Below, in pieces: positions 34,179 to 45,499 of a DNA stretch of 64,000 nucleotides; position 1 is the stretch's first letter, and each line of letters begins with the position of its first letter. The notes below the pieces were generated by a model. It saw only the letters and a list, made by a program, of their open reading frames with translations, was not told the origin of the DNA and ran no database searches. The translations under genes were made by a program, and so were the position numbers. The stretch spans positions 62,001-126,000 of the forward strand of contig VTPC01090932.1 in assembly GCA_011009095.1 (NCBI GenBank). The letters run 5' to 3'. The DNA comes from Ignelater luminosus. Its lineage: Eukaryota > Arthropoda > Insecta > Coleoptera > Elateridae.

Positions 34179-34187
34179 CTATAATTC
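34179..34187. repeat. MULE target-site duplication, right copy
   Basis: CTATAATTC, identical to 27925-27933. Confidence 0.9.
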
Positions 34188-35040
34188 TATTATAAAATTA
34201 AAATTATTATTTTATTCATTTTGTCATGAAAAGCGTAGATAAAGTAAATTTATGAACGTTTTATTTACCCTTCGCATTAAAGTGTTGATTTACTCTCGAG
34301 ATAGGACACAAATAATGAGGGTCAGAAGGTGAATTAAATGTTTAATTGAGATTAAAATTTAATACTGAATTAAATGTCAATTCTGATAATCCTATTGGTC
34401 AGAATTTGACTGTAGCCTAGCAACAACACATAATTAAACCTAATAAATTCTCAATTAACTTTTAATTCGGCTTCTATAAACTAGCTCTGAGTCTTTTATA
34501 AGTAGGAATTACAAAAAAAATTGTATTTTAATAATTACTTTTTACATGCATACTACATATACGTTAGTTCTTATAAGATACATCAATATTCTGCTGGATG
34601 TTCCTCTTAGCAACTGTTCAACTAAGAAAAAATTACAAAAAATAAGTAGTATTATGACCTTGAAATTCAAAACATCAATATTAGATTTTTCTAACTAATT
34701 TTATTATTCAATCTCTGCTGTGTTGAACTAGATTTGCAAAAAAGAATAATTTTGTCCACCTACTTAAATGTGCATTTGAGACTATGTATGATGCGGTAGG
34801 CGAATTAGTGATCCTATTTGGACGGGAAATACCTCAAAAGACCAGGAAGTATAAAAATTAACACTTTGTTGGTAAACTATGATATAAAAGTTACATTATA
34901 TCTTTTACAGAATAGCTTTTTCAAAACGCTCTTCTATAAAATTCATTTGATTTTGAACTTAATATAGTTTGCCTCTCTTGGGTGCAGATACATTAAGGTG
35001 ACCCTAATTTTCAGAATTATTTAAAAAATATGGTGTAGAC
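34188..35040. other. AT-rich intergenic DNA, possible MITE debris
   Basis: The stretch 34330-34500 contains AATTAAATG / CAATTAACTTTTAATTC segments that are loosely inverted, but no clear element borders were found. Confidence 0.35.
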
Positions 35041-35044
35041 AAGA

Positions 35045-35840
35045 CAGATAGAGAAGATATCGTTCCATATGTTGTTCTAGTAAGGCGCAAGCTCCGTTCT
35101 AGCGACCAGTATTAGAAGCTGTGGTGTTTCAACATAATGCCTGCACTTTTTCTGAAATACATTAATCATTCAATACTTTAAAGATAGCTTTCGCTTGGTC
35201 TCTTCCAGTTCCGTGCTTTAATTTATAGATATTACAAGACCATTCATTTTCCGAAATTAAAAATACGTCTGGACTTCTTTATCTTTCTCTTCAAGAAACC
35301 GTTCTTAGAGGAAAGATGTATTTACTACTAACTTTGTAGCATTGGTGCCCAAAGCCCCTGCAATTGAAATTATAATGTGGATTGCATAACGCAGTAAGCA
35401 TTTTTAGAGTGAAGACTTTTAATGAGCCTCTTTCTTTAGTGCTTGATGTGTCAGAGCAAGATAAATGTACGTTTTGTTCGGCAATTTCAAATGTTTCATC
35501 TTCTCTAGAACTAGTTGAAGCCAACTGTTCCGTTGCGGACGAAAATAATGATTCTTATTTGTGAGATCTTTGATTCACATGAACAACTTACCTAATTGTT
35601 CCATTTCTTTATAAGTTTTCCTTTCCCTCTGCTCAAACACCTTTAAATCATTTTCAGCTTTACCTCTTGATTAGCTGATTAGTAATCAGCTCCAGGAATA
35701 CATCCTGGTCTCCCTTTCTGTCTTTGTGATAGCAAAAATTGCCGGTCTTCTTGGATGGAAATTGTGTCTAACGCTTTCGCATGTGCTATGTCAAATAAAT
35801 CGTCTAATTGATCTTGAAAGTTCTACATTTTTGTTTTGAG
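35045..35840 (-). pseudogene. Decayed transposon-borne gene (NTTASNTGR family)
   Basis: Read on the minus strand. From about 35830: FQDQLDDLFDIAHAKALDTI, then QEDRQFLLSQRQKGRPG. Next comes MASTSSREDETFEIAEQ (35524), and near 35200-35045 KHGTGRDQAKAIFKVL, NTTASNTGR and NGACALLEQHMER. I recognise these as parts of an uncharacterised protein repeated in many arthropod genomes and apparently spread by transposition; FDTTASNTG probably holds a catalytic acid, and here the Asp reads Asn after a stop. Several frameshifts and stops. The 3' part is missing. Confidence 0.6.
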
Positions 35841-36264
35841 TTATTGTAGTTCTTTTTGATAGTTTCTGTGAGTCTCTCCATTTGTGATATAAATTTTCTA
35901 ATTTTGAAATGCATTGCTGTTCTTTTCAGATTAGTATTCGTGCTTTTTCAAAAAACGGTTGTTTCTTTAATTACCAATCGTGCACTTCGCGTAAATCTAT
36001 TTTCACTCTACGCAAATTATAAAACAATGTACTTAAGACTTGTTTGTTGGAAGGTAGTTTACTGTCGATAATTTGGTTTGAAATATTTCCTATTAAGTAT
36101 ATTTCATTCTCTTTACGGAATGTGACAAATTGTTGAACAAGATGCCACCGCCGCCACTATAAAGTAAACGCACCTGCATTTTCTTCTACCACTTTCCGCT
36201 TACTGACTAGACTACGCTAGACCAGAATGCTTGTGTGCAACTGAAAAATGCATCAGTTAAAAAA

Positions 36265-36455
36265 GGCAGTGTGACTCATCAGGGCAAAAACAAAACTGTT
36301 CGGTCGAGTTCGTTTTGCAAATCGGTGTGTGCTACGCGTTGCATAGACGTTCGTCTGGTTGCACATATGTTTGCAATTTGCTCTTTTGTCTTGTTTCGTT
36401 TGTGATACGACTATGGTGGCATGCATTCGCGTCGATTTTGATGATTCACACTGCC
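36265..36455. mobile_element. 191-bp MITE with 16-bp terminal inverted repeats
   Basis: GGCAGTGTGACTCATC at the left and the complement of GGCAGTGTGAATCATC at the right. The interior is GC-richer than the flanks and has no coding potential. A target duplication is not clear. Confidence 0.6.
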
Positions 36456-37129
36456 TTCTCTAACTAATACATTTGTATGTGCTGTAATGCAGACAATCTA
36501 GGCATGAGCCTTGGTTATCATTCTTCAATTACGGAAAACAAGTTTTTCGCATTTACTAGTAATTCGTCAAATGTCCGCTTGTTTTACATAGTTGAGAGTT
36601 AAAATTTAATGTTTGGAAATAACGGCATATTTACTCTACTTCGGAGTCAAAAACGGTCTTCCTGACACCAAAAACTGTGTCAAGAATCTTTTTTTAACTA
36701 CAGACGTAGAAGATGTAGTGTATGCCAAAAAAGCAATTCTTTGCACTTCCTTCGCATTCGTGCAAAAACATTCATCTTTTAGGGCTTGTTACATAATATA
36801 CTATTATTAAACAATCAAAACTTTGTGAGCATCCAATATAAATTTGGATATTGCAACTAACTATAGACTCTATTAATTGATTGTTACTAAGATTATTAGT
36901 AAAAATTTCTAATTATTCCGTCATTCTTAAAATGTACAACTGGATCTTACAACTTTAACCTTCTCACCTTTTGCGTATGTACTCACGATATTGACTCCTT
37001 ATACCAAAACCTTGATTATGTCTTTTTCTGATGTGTCAACAAAATTGAAAAAACAAAATTATAAATCACAAATGAATAATGTTAATGAATCATTATGCTA
37101 GTATTAGACTTATTTAGTTTAATTTTCAT
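36456..37129. other. AT-rich spacer, no gene seen
   Basis: A 65-codon frame at 36613-36810 shows no family features. Confidence 0.4.
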
Positions 37130-37802
37130 TATCAGACATTTTACAGATAATTAATTTTAATTATAGTATATGGAGAAACAGGTTTATTTAAAAAAAATGA
37201 CTGTTAGTAATTTGGAATTGCTCTATGAATCTTTTTTCAAGGAAAAGATAATTTTTGGTGAAAGATATCCACACCGTTAAAATGTGTAAGGTTTCGAGGC
37301 GATTTAATCAGAAAAGTTTCTGCGCACGCCTGTCTCGGCATATAGTATGTAAACTGTTTTAATTTATCAAGTTAACGGGAAAATACTGTTTATTTTCAAT
37401 GTGTGATATACCCAATGTGGCAGAGACGATACTCTAGGCTAACTTTTTAAGATAAGAACGATTAAGTAACAATACACTTAAGAAAAATGATAAACTATTT
37501 TTAAAATGTTCTGTGTTGCATAATAAAATGTATTGTTTACACGTGCGAGTTTAAGTTATGTGAAGGTAAAAGTTTTTAAAATTTAGGAAATCATTGATTT
37601 GATTTTTAGGACTTTAAAGGTGAGTGACATTGTCTAAAGTAATAGTGTCAATATTTGTTTCTCCTTTTTTAATTTCTTTATGAGCATGCGGCTTTTTTAG
37701 AAATAATTAATAATAGTCCGAGTTAAAGTAAATTTTTATTTATTTATTTTTAGAGTAATTACAAACGTTAATTATTATCACTGTCTTGTTATGTTCCAGA
37801 AA
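37130..37802 (+). repeat. Upstream part of the duplicated DGAT2 unit, copy 2
   Basis: It matches 10340-10948 in order, with many substitutions and indels. It contains a good 5' UTR splice donor (AAAG/GTGAGT, intron from 37620) and acceptor (TTCCAG, AG at 37798-37799), giving a 180-nt intron that ends just before the ATG. Confidence 0.7.
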
Positions 37803-38888
37803 ATGGAGATATTAGGAGTTAGATTTGCCCCAGTTAATATACCCTTACAAAGACGACTGCAAACACTAGCTGCGGCTGCTGGAGTTTTTACCATGATATT
37901 TGGTGGATTAGTTGGTTTAATTATATTGATGTATTTGATATTTTATACACATCATTGGCCAGAAGCATTATTTTATATATACTGGGCTTACGCTTTAGAT
38001 ACAAAAACGAGTGAAAGGGGTGGTCGTCGCGTGGAGTATGTACGTAGTTGGTTATGGTGGAAATATTTGAAGGATTATTTTCCAGCACGTTTGGAAAGGG
38101 TACCTTGGGTGGAACTTGACCCAGAACGAAACTACTTATTCTGTTGTTTTCCTCACGGGATATTGCCAATCAGTTTATTTTCAGCTTTTGGATCAAATTG
38201 GGGTGGTTTTCATGATCTATTTCCACATCACACGCCGCACCTTTTAACTTTAAGCCAAAACTTTTTAATGCCCGTGTTGAGAGAGTTATTATTAGCTGTG
38301 GGCATGTGTAGCGCTTCAGCCAATTCATTAAATTATTTACTTGGTTATCCGGGAGGTGGTAAAGCAATTGCATTGGTGGTTGGAGGTGCGGCAGAAACCT
38401 TTAACTGTAAACCTGGACAGTACAGAATTATTTTGAAAAAACGTAAAGGTTTTGTAAAAATAGCTTTGAAAAATGGTACTCCACTTGTTCCTGTGTTTTC
38501 TTTCGGAGAGACTGATATTTATAGTCAAGTTGATAATCCAGAGGGTTCTTTTATACGTCGCATACAGGAAGTGATGAAAGATATGACTGGTGTTGCTTTC
38601 GCTATACCAATGGGACGTGGATTCTTTCAATACTCATTTGGAATGGTTCCTCTACGAAGACCAGTCTCAACCATAAGTAAGTTTGTTTATGGTTTTAAAT
38701 TAAAATAAATTTTTATAAATTGTTTTGTAGTTGGAAGACCAATTGAAGTGAAAAAAGTTGCTAATCCTACACAAGAACAAGTTGATGAACTTCATGCAGA
38801 ATTTATGAAGCAGTTAGAAAACTTATTTGAGGAACAGAAATATAATTATTTATCAAACCCCGAACAGACTAAGCTGATAATCGATTAA
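37803..38888 (+). CDS. DGAT2/MGAT-family acyltransferase, copy 2 (two exons)
   Basis: Spliced CDS 37803-38676 plus 38731-38888, 343 aa. The 54-nt intron has a GTAAGT donor and TTTGTAG acceptor, at the same place and of the same length as in copy 1. The proteins are about 80% identical by my rough count. Family role: transfer of fatty acyl groups onto mono- or diacylglycerol at the ER. Visible: hydrophobic hairpin at residues ~24-65, LFCCFPHG active-site block, [22 protein letters not shown], and near the end the intact [10 protein letters not shown] and LRRPVSTI blocks, which copy 1 has altered. The start MEILG follows a conserved acceptor; an in-frame ATG four codons earlier lies partly in the intron. 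Flanks match copy 1, so this is a duplication. Copy 2 looks the more constrained of the two. Confidence 0.92.
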
Positions 38889-38934
38889 ATGCTTCACTTT
38901 ACAAAAAAAAAATGGTTAGAATGCCTGTGATTTA

Positions 38935-38940
38935 AATAAA
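38935..38940 (+). promoter_or_regulatory. Poly(A) signal of DGAT2 copy 2
   Basis: AATAAA 47 nt after the stop within GTGATTTAAATAAA, conserved with copy 1. Confidence 0.7.
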
Positions 38941-40285
38941 CTATTAAGTTTAAATGTTGTTTTGTAATTTCTTTTAAATTTACGTAATGATATATTAAAC
39001 AAAATTAGCTCGAAAAATAAAAAATTATAGTTGATAGGATTATGTTTTGTAAACGAAAAGGTTTGTGTATTAAAAATTTCGTGTTTATACCAAAGTTGCG
39101 TGTAAATAGAAATTATCAAAATATATTTTGTGATTTTTAATAAACATCAGTCTTTTAATTACAGCTGTGATTTTATTTTGTTTGGTCATTCATTGTGTGA
39201 ATGAATCGATGACCGGCACTGCACGATGATAATTAGATTATTCAAATGTACACTGTTTGTAATTTCCCTATCTTTCATGTCTCTAACTTATTTATCAACC
39301 AAGCATTGCCTAATTTTCTTAAACGATATTTTGAAAGGAAAGTTTCTTTACTTTTTTGATATTGTCACAGCAAATGTGTATATTCTTCAAGATAAAAAAT
39401 AATTTTTTTCAGTTCCTCTCTCTTTTATTCTAACCAACATAAAGTAGTAATAAAATGTCATAGATTTTTGAATAAATCAGCAAAACGAAATGTAATCATG
39501 ACATGACTAAACTGTAAAAGTGTAAGATAAGGAAGCCCAAATCTTGCTCGTAACAGTTTTTCGTACGACTTCTAAACGCCAGGCACCACAGGATATTATC
39601 CATGCTGATTCGCTTTCACAAACAAAAATGTACTTTCAAAGCTGAAAGATAAAATGAATTTCTAGAGCTAAAGAAGTCTAACACTTCTTTATCTATTCTC
39701 AAGTTTTCTAAAGCAGGTTTTACAGGTAACTGATTAATGCAGTAGCATTTATAGATTACGAAATAGAGCCTTGTGAAAATAATGTGATAGACTTACTCTT
39801 TGCAAACCAAGTTACGAGTTGGAAAGAAAATTGTATAAATTTCAAAGAAAAATCAAAATCTAATTGTCTGTTCAAAGATTTTTAAAAAATTTGTAAGTAA
39901 AAGAAATATCTAAAATCTTTCATTTTACAACTGCCTTCAATTTTTTGTAATAATATTACTTTAAGACTTTTTAATAATTGTACTGGAAAATGATCATTTT
40001 CATAACGTAACATTATTAAGGCTGACAGAGACTGAGCCAACAAATCTAAAACATCAGAACTCTTCTATTTTAGTTTGCTAATAATAATAGTTATAATTCC
40101 TTCAGTATTAGTTGGTTATAAGAATAAAGACCAAAAAGTATTCTTTATGTAAAAGTAAATAATATTGGAACAATCTCTACTGGTTTTAATTTCAAAGTAT
40201 TTGCTATATTTATAAAGTGACTGTTGAATTCTTCCGCAATTATTACTCACATACTCACGATTGGTCTAAATTTGGTATCAATGTA
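38941..40285. other. Downstream flank of DGAT2 copy 2, then unassigned DNA
   Basis: Similarity to the copy-1 flank continues to about 39330 (CCAAGCATTGCC). From there to 40285 nothing was recognised. Confidence 0.5.
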
Positions 40286-40289
40286 CACT

Positions 40290-41560
40290 GTTCAAAACAA
40301 TTGGAGAAGCACTTTTTTGAAGCTCTGTAACTCTTTGCATGGGAAAAGTATGAAGATGGAATAATAAATCGCTATTCTAACTTTACAAAGGCAAAATCAG
40401 ATTTTATTACTCTTAAGATAAGATTAACAATTTTAAGAAACTACTGAACACAGTCAAAATACAAGTATCCATATTTTAGTTCAGTCAAAATTAGATACCT
40501 TAAGTCATGTTGTAGTCCCTCATGCCGTTGCTCTGATCGAGAAGAAAATTAATATTTGACAAATTGTTTCATAAGCATCTATAGAATCGCTACAGAGATA
40601 GTGGACAACATAAGAGATTCTTTGGGCAAGATTGTAAAACAAAAACCTCCCAAAATCAAGGCCGATTTTTAGTCCTTTTTGTCTTGCGCGGATGACTCAC
40701 AGAAAAGATGTCCCCAACGGTTCAGAAAAGCGAATCCAACACCAAGAAGACCCGTCTGAAAACCCATTTTGATACGGCACCATGAAATGGGCCGTTTGAA
40801 TTTTGCTCGTGAACATGTTTAGCAATTTCGACAATGGAGACCAATACTCTTCACAGACAAGTCAAGGTTTAGTTTATCACGTTGTTATTGTCGTGTACGT
40901 GTTTACAAACAACCAGGTGAACGTTACTGCACCGTTGCCGTACAAGAAGTTGCGAGATTTGGTGATGATTCCGTAATGGTTTAAAGCAGTATTGGTCTCA
41001 ACAAAAGAATCGAAATTGTAATCGCGGGAAGATTTAACACTCAATAAACCACATACTGCGGGTATCACCACGTACTTTCTGAATTAGCATGGAAGTTAAA
41101 CTACGAATTGGCCTGCATGGAATCCTGACTTAAACCCTATCGAGCATGTATGGGATATGTTAGACAGACGTGTTAGGGAGCACCCAAATGCATCTCAGAC
41201 TGTTCAGTAGCTGACAGAAGCCCTAATAGAAAAATGGGACAGAACACCACACAAAAACATTAGACGGCTCATGTGAAGTATTCCACGGAGATACCAAAAA
41301 GTTATTCGTACCTTCTATTCTTTCAAACAGCGCAATGTTCTACAGGCAGGATGCTTGTATTTTCACTTTGTTTCAAGTAGTTTGTTTAAATTGTTAATCT
41401 TAAGAGTAACTGAGGAATTTGATTCTGTTTTTGTTGATGTAATAGAATAAACTAAAATGTGTGCGTTTTAAAAGTTTATTATTACATCTGCACATCGTTT
41501 GCATGTAAAAGGTTATAGAGTTTCAAAATTATAGAGCTACGTTACTACCAGGGTGTATAA
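40290..41560 (+). mobile_element. Tc1-like element with long imperfect terminal inverted repeats
   Basis: The left region 40328-40465 (AGCTCTGTAACTCTTTGCAT ... TACTCTTAAGATAAGATTAA) is an imperfect reverse complement of about 41365-41545. The arms are roughly 140-180 bp. The transposase remnant lies between them. Outer borders are approximate. Confidence 0.65.
40660..41310 (+). pseudogene. Tc1-like transposase ruin
   Basis: Shifting frames on the plus strand give remnants of HLNRVRWA-like and QQFRQWRPILFTDKSRF sequence near 40800-40870, VYKQPGERYCTVAVQEV near 40895-40950, and WNPDLNPIEHVWDMLDRRV near 41110-41180, then REHPNASQTVQ and KNIRRLM. The order and the NPIEHVWD block with its catalytic Glu are typical of Tc1. 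The central DNARPH motif was not found. Stops and frameshifts are frequent. Confidence 0.72.
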
Positions 41561-41790
41561 TCCATGGTTTCTATATAGAACACCTAGGCAATATGCAGAA
41601 TGTCTAGGTGTTTTAGGAAATTTTACACTTTACCTAAGAATTCTATAAAATACCTACGCATTCTATACATCAAGAAATTCTATCTAAGTAAGTTCCGTAT
41701 GTTATAGAGCGTCTAGGTTTTCTATAGAATATCGAATGAGACTCTATAAAACACCTACGTATTTTGACAAGCTCATAGACATTTCTTGTT
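41561..41790. repeat. Irregular short-repeat cluster (TCTATARAA.ACCTA)
   Basis: About six variants of TCTATAAAACACCTACG and its complement CTAGGTGTTTTA / TCTAGGTTTTCTATAGAAT alternate at 30-50 bp spacing. The units lie in both orientations and could fold locally. No known family recognised. Confidence 0.5.
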
Positions 41791-42430
41791 AATTTCCTTA
41801 TTGGTTACATTCCCAAGGGCCTTGATTTTATTGATCGAATTTGTTATTTTTTTATCAACATAAAGATGCAGTTAGATAAATTTATTATTTTTGAGAATCT
41901 AAGAATATTTTATTGCCTCAACATTTCATTTGGCATTCTCATACACCCATACTTAATGCAGCTTGTCGTCAGCGAAGTCCCAACAAACGAAAATGGTTGA
42001 CGTTTTATTATGGTATATTTCTGTGTATTTTGTCCAATTTTGCATAAAAATATACTAGTTAGGTGTTTTGTTTTCACAAAAATGTAACGTATACAACTTG
42101 TCTTTTGAATCACTGAAAAAAATGATTTTATACGACGATATTCTTAGCATCAGTTTCGTACTGTTTATTAAATTTCCATTATAGGTAAAAGCCTTGATTT
42201 ATAGTGTTTAAAATGGGTAATCTAATCAAAAAAATGTATTTTGAACTGATACTCATGACTGTAAAAATTATTAGAAAATATGCTATCGATATCATTTTTT
42301 TTAAAAAATGTGTCAACGAATTTTTATTCGTAATTAACAAGTCTGTTTTACTATCAACATCTTTCGCAAGGAAACTTTCTTTTTTTTCCGTTAATTCCTT
42401 ATGCCCCTTCGGGACGTCGAATGTGCTTTC
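41791..42430. other. AT-rich spacer, no gene seen
   Basis: Nothing recognisable on either strand. Confidence 0.4.
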
Positions 42431-44170
42431 TTAATTATCTTCTACCCATTTCTTCCATCCCTTTCGATCTCTCGCCAGTTCCTTCATTTGTTGTGCAGTT
42501 TTCCATTTTTCTCTCCCTATTGCAATAATCTGTTCTATACATTTGTTCCTCGGTTTCCGTTTCCTCCTTCTCCCATATCTTCCAGCTTCCATCACTTTTT
42601 TCGTTATCTTCTTTTGTTCCATTCTAATGATGTGCCCATACCAAATAAGCTTTCTTTTATTTATTTTTTACAATATTGGTTCTTGGTTTAGTTCTCTTCG
42701 GATGTCTTCATTTCTTATTCTATCCATTTTTGTTTTACCGGCTATTTTTCTTAGTGTTTTCATTTCAGCGGCATTTATTGCGCTGTCTATTTTCTTGTTA
42801 TTTACTCATGTTACCATTCTTAATTTTCCAATTTCTTCTACCCAAATATCTATCAGTTTTAGCATTTTTGTGTATAGGTAGTATAATATTTTCCTCCCAG
42901 TCTTTTGGTATGATGTTAGTCTTCCACGCTTCTTTTATAATCTCTAATAAACATTTTCTGCCTCTTTCCTCTAACAATTTTATCATTTCTGGTTCGATAC
43001 CGTCAGCCCCGCTTGCTTTTGCTTCTTTTATTTTTGATATTGCTTCCTTTAGTTCTTCTAAGTTTATTACTTCTATTTCGTTCGTTTTCTTCTTCTTGCT
43101 GTTCCTGTTGAGTTTTTGTATCTTTGTTTTGTTGGTTTCTTTCTGTTTTGTCAAATTTTTGTGTATAGTATCTCCTCCATATACTCAATATATCTTCGGT
43201 GCTTGTTTTCATTTGATTATTTTCGTTTCTAATTCCACGTATTTCCTTTCATTTCTTTCCTCTTATGCTCCTTAGTTTACTCCAGAACCGTTTGTTATCG
43301 TACTTATAGATTCGGATTAATTCTTCTCCAAAATCTTTCCAGCTTTTTTCATTGCTTCTCTTACAAGTTGTTTTACTTTATCTCTATGGCTTCTGTATGT
43401 TATTCTATCTTGTTCTTTTTTTGTTTGGATATACTTCTTCCATGATCTTTTTTTTTTGCTTTTACTTCTTCTTGTATCTCCGCGTTCCACCAACTCGTTA
43501 TCTTGCTATTTTTCCTTATTCTTCTTATGCTATAGACCTCTCTAGCTGTATTTAGTATCATCTCTTTAAAGTTTTTCCATCTCTGTTCGGGACTCATTAC
43601 ATCACCACCTTCCTATAACTGGGCTAATCTTGCGTTAGTCTCTTCTTGATATTTCAACCTTAATTCTTAATTTTACATTCTGCTTATTTTAATTCTGTTG
43701 CATTCTATCTCTTCTATGTTTTCTGGGCTTTCTAACGTCATCTCTGACATTACTAGTCTGTGTTGTGTTTCCATCTCTGTTTTATTTTCAGTCCTTACGT
43801 TATGTATTTTTTGTTTCATTTTCTGTGTGTGTATCGTATAATCTATAATACTTTTGGCATTCCGTTCTTCTGCCACGAAGGTATATTTTTCGTTCAGTGG
43901 TTGATACCAAAAAAGTATTTCCTATTAATAAGTCATTTGTTTGACAAAGTGTTAGCATTCTTGTTCCAATTCTGTTAACTTGGTGCTCTCCGTACTCTCC
44001 CATACATCCAAGTCCTCTATTCTCTTCTGGCGTTCCAGTCCCCCAACAAAATTACATTTTTGCTTTCTTCGTGTATTTCGTCTAATATCTCTTGCAATTT
44101 TGTATAGAAACCTTCTATTTTATTCTCTTCGGTTCCTTCCACTGGAGCACATATGTGTACTATGTACAAC
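42431..44170 (-). pseudogene. LINE ORF2 ruin with internal RT deletion
   Basis: Minus-strand order: endonuclease pieces near 44170-43800 (GVRNRIG-like VNRIGTRMLTLCQTNDLLIG, then SIIDYTI at 43840). The linker with WWNAEIQEEVKAKKK is near 43490, with EDILSIWRRYYTQKF near 43200. RT entry follows (ISKIKEAKASGADGIEPEMI, WKTNIIPKDWEENIILPI) at 43060-42870. Then it jumps directly to the extreme C-terminus (KVMEAGRYGRRRKRKPR, ELARDRKGWKKWVED) at 42600-42431. The palm and thumb of the RT, with the catalytic Asp pair, are deleted. Confidence 0.78.
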
Positions 44171-44199
44171 GACCTCTAATTCGAAAATTATGATAGACA

Positions 44200-44640
44200 C
44201 TGACGACAGATTTTACTGAATGCGATTTCCGAGCATAAACGAATGAACCCCGAATTTGCCCAAAAACGCCTTCCGTCGTGCGCCCGATATTCGATCCTTC
44301 GTCGAAACCGTGCGGAAGCTCGGATTAACGAGATTGCCGAGATCGGCAGAAAACCTCATTCGATTCGGTTAACTTGGTAGTGTTTCAAAAACGTCTGCTC
44401 TAAAAGTTCCTAACTCCATAACGGAAGCTCCGATTTAGAAGAACTTTGTTTTTAAAACAATGCCGCCTTTATGCTGAAAGCGGAAAGCTAGAGAGATCTA
44501 AAGGTTTAGACAATACAACCCTAGAACGGATGCCCTTAGAGCCAGAGAAACCAATCTTTGATAGCACACGTACCTTAGAGCCTCGCGTACCATGCCTCCG
44601 AAAACATTTGACATTTCTCCCGCTCGTTCTGCTCTAGCGG
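44200..44640. other. GC-richer segment of unknown origin
   Basis: 44220-44400 is rich in CG dinucleotides (CGTCGTGCGCCCGATATTCG) unlike the surrounding DNA. Short frames cross it but none is long or familiar. It could be the end of an unrecognised element. Confidence 0.4.
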
Positions 44641-45495
44641 CGTTTATTGACCTTATCGATCCAAATTTGGCAGGTGGCCTTAAAACATCTCGTATTCCTT
44701 GATATTGAAAATCAAGTTTCTGTAAGTAGAATGGAGTTCAAGAATTTATACAGAGTGTATCACAATGAAGTGTAAAACCTTCAGAATGTGATTCCTGGAC
44801 ATATTTAAAAAAGTTCCTATTCACGTCTGCTCAATTTCTCACTGTTTTCTAGAAGCAGGACGTTAAAGAAGTGATTTAAAGAATGCCTTAAAATTACAGA
44901 CGTAAAGCAATAATTATCACAAGAATTGGGAAAAATGATCACCGCGAGAGCCATAATGCAAACTTCAACTGTTTTTCTAATTGAACCCTTTACTCCTTCA
45001 AATATTCCAGGCGTATTTCCTTTAGTATTGCATTCTAATATTTTATGTTTAAATTTAACTTATTCCATAAACGGTTAGAGATATCAAAATTTCACAAAAG
45101 ACAAAATTTGTTAAGAACCATCCAAACTCTTCAACTGTCAAATTAAAATTTGAAAAATCACACTTCTAAAGAAGTTGGGGGTAGACATCCCCACTCCTAT
45201 ACTTACTCTATTTAATTAACATATCAAAAACATTTTGTTAAAATTAGAAAGCACACTAAAAGCTCTAGAATTGTGTCAAAAAGTCTTTCTACTTTATATG
45301 ATCCTAATAGCATAATAGAAATAAAAACTTTTTACTCCAAAAGAAGTACAGAACGAAATAATTTTTCCAAATTCACGAATGGAATCCATAGAGTGACTCC
45401 AGAAATGTTTAGAGCAATGTCAAAAAACGTTTAGTATTACTGACATGAAACTAAAGTACTGATCAAAGCAGTTAGAATTGTTGAAATAATAATCT
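44641..45495. other. AT-rich intergenic DNA, no gene seen
   Basis: A TATACAGAGTGTATCACA repeat head occurs near 44750, like others at 3570 and 53770. Nothing else recognised. Confidence 0.4.
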
Positions 45496-45499
45496 TGAA

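Noticed and set aside
42543-43275. Long plus-strand open frames rich in Phe, Leu and Ser
   Set aside because: They are the antisense of a Lys/Glu-rich LINE ruin whose recognisable domains lie on the minus strand; no membrane-protein family matched.
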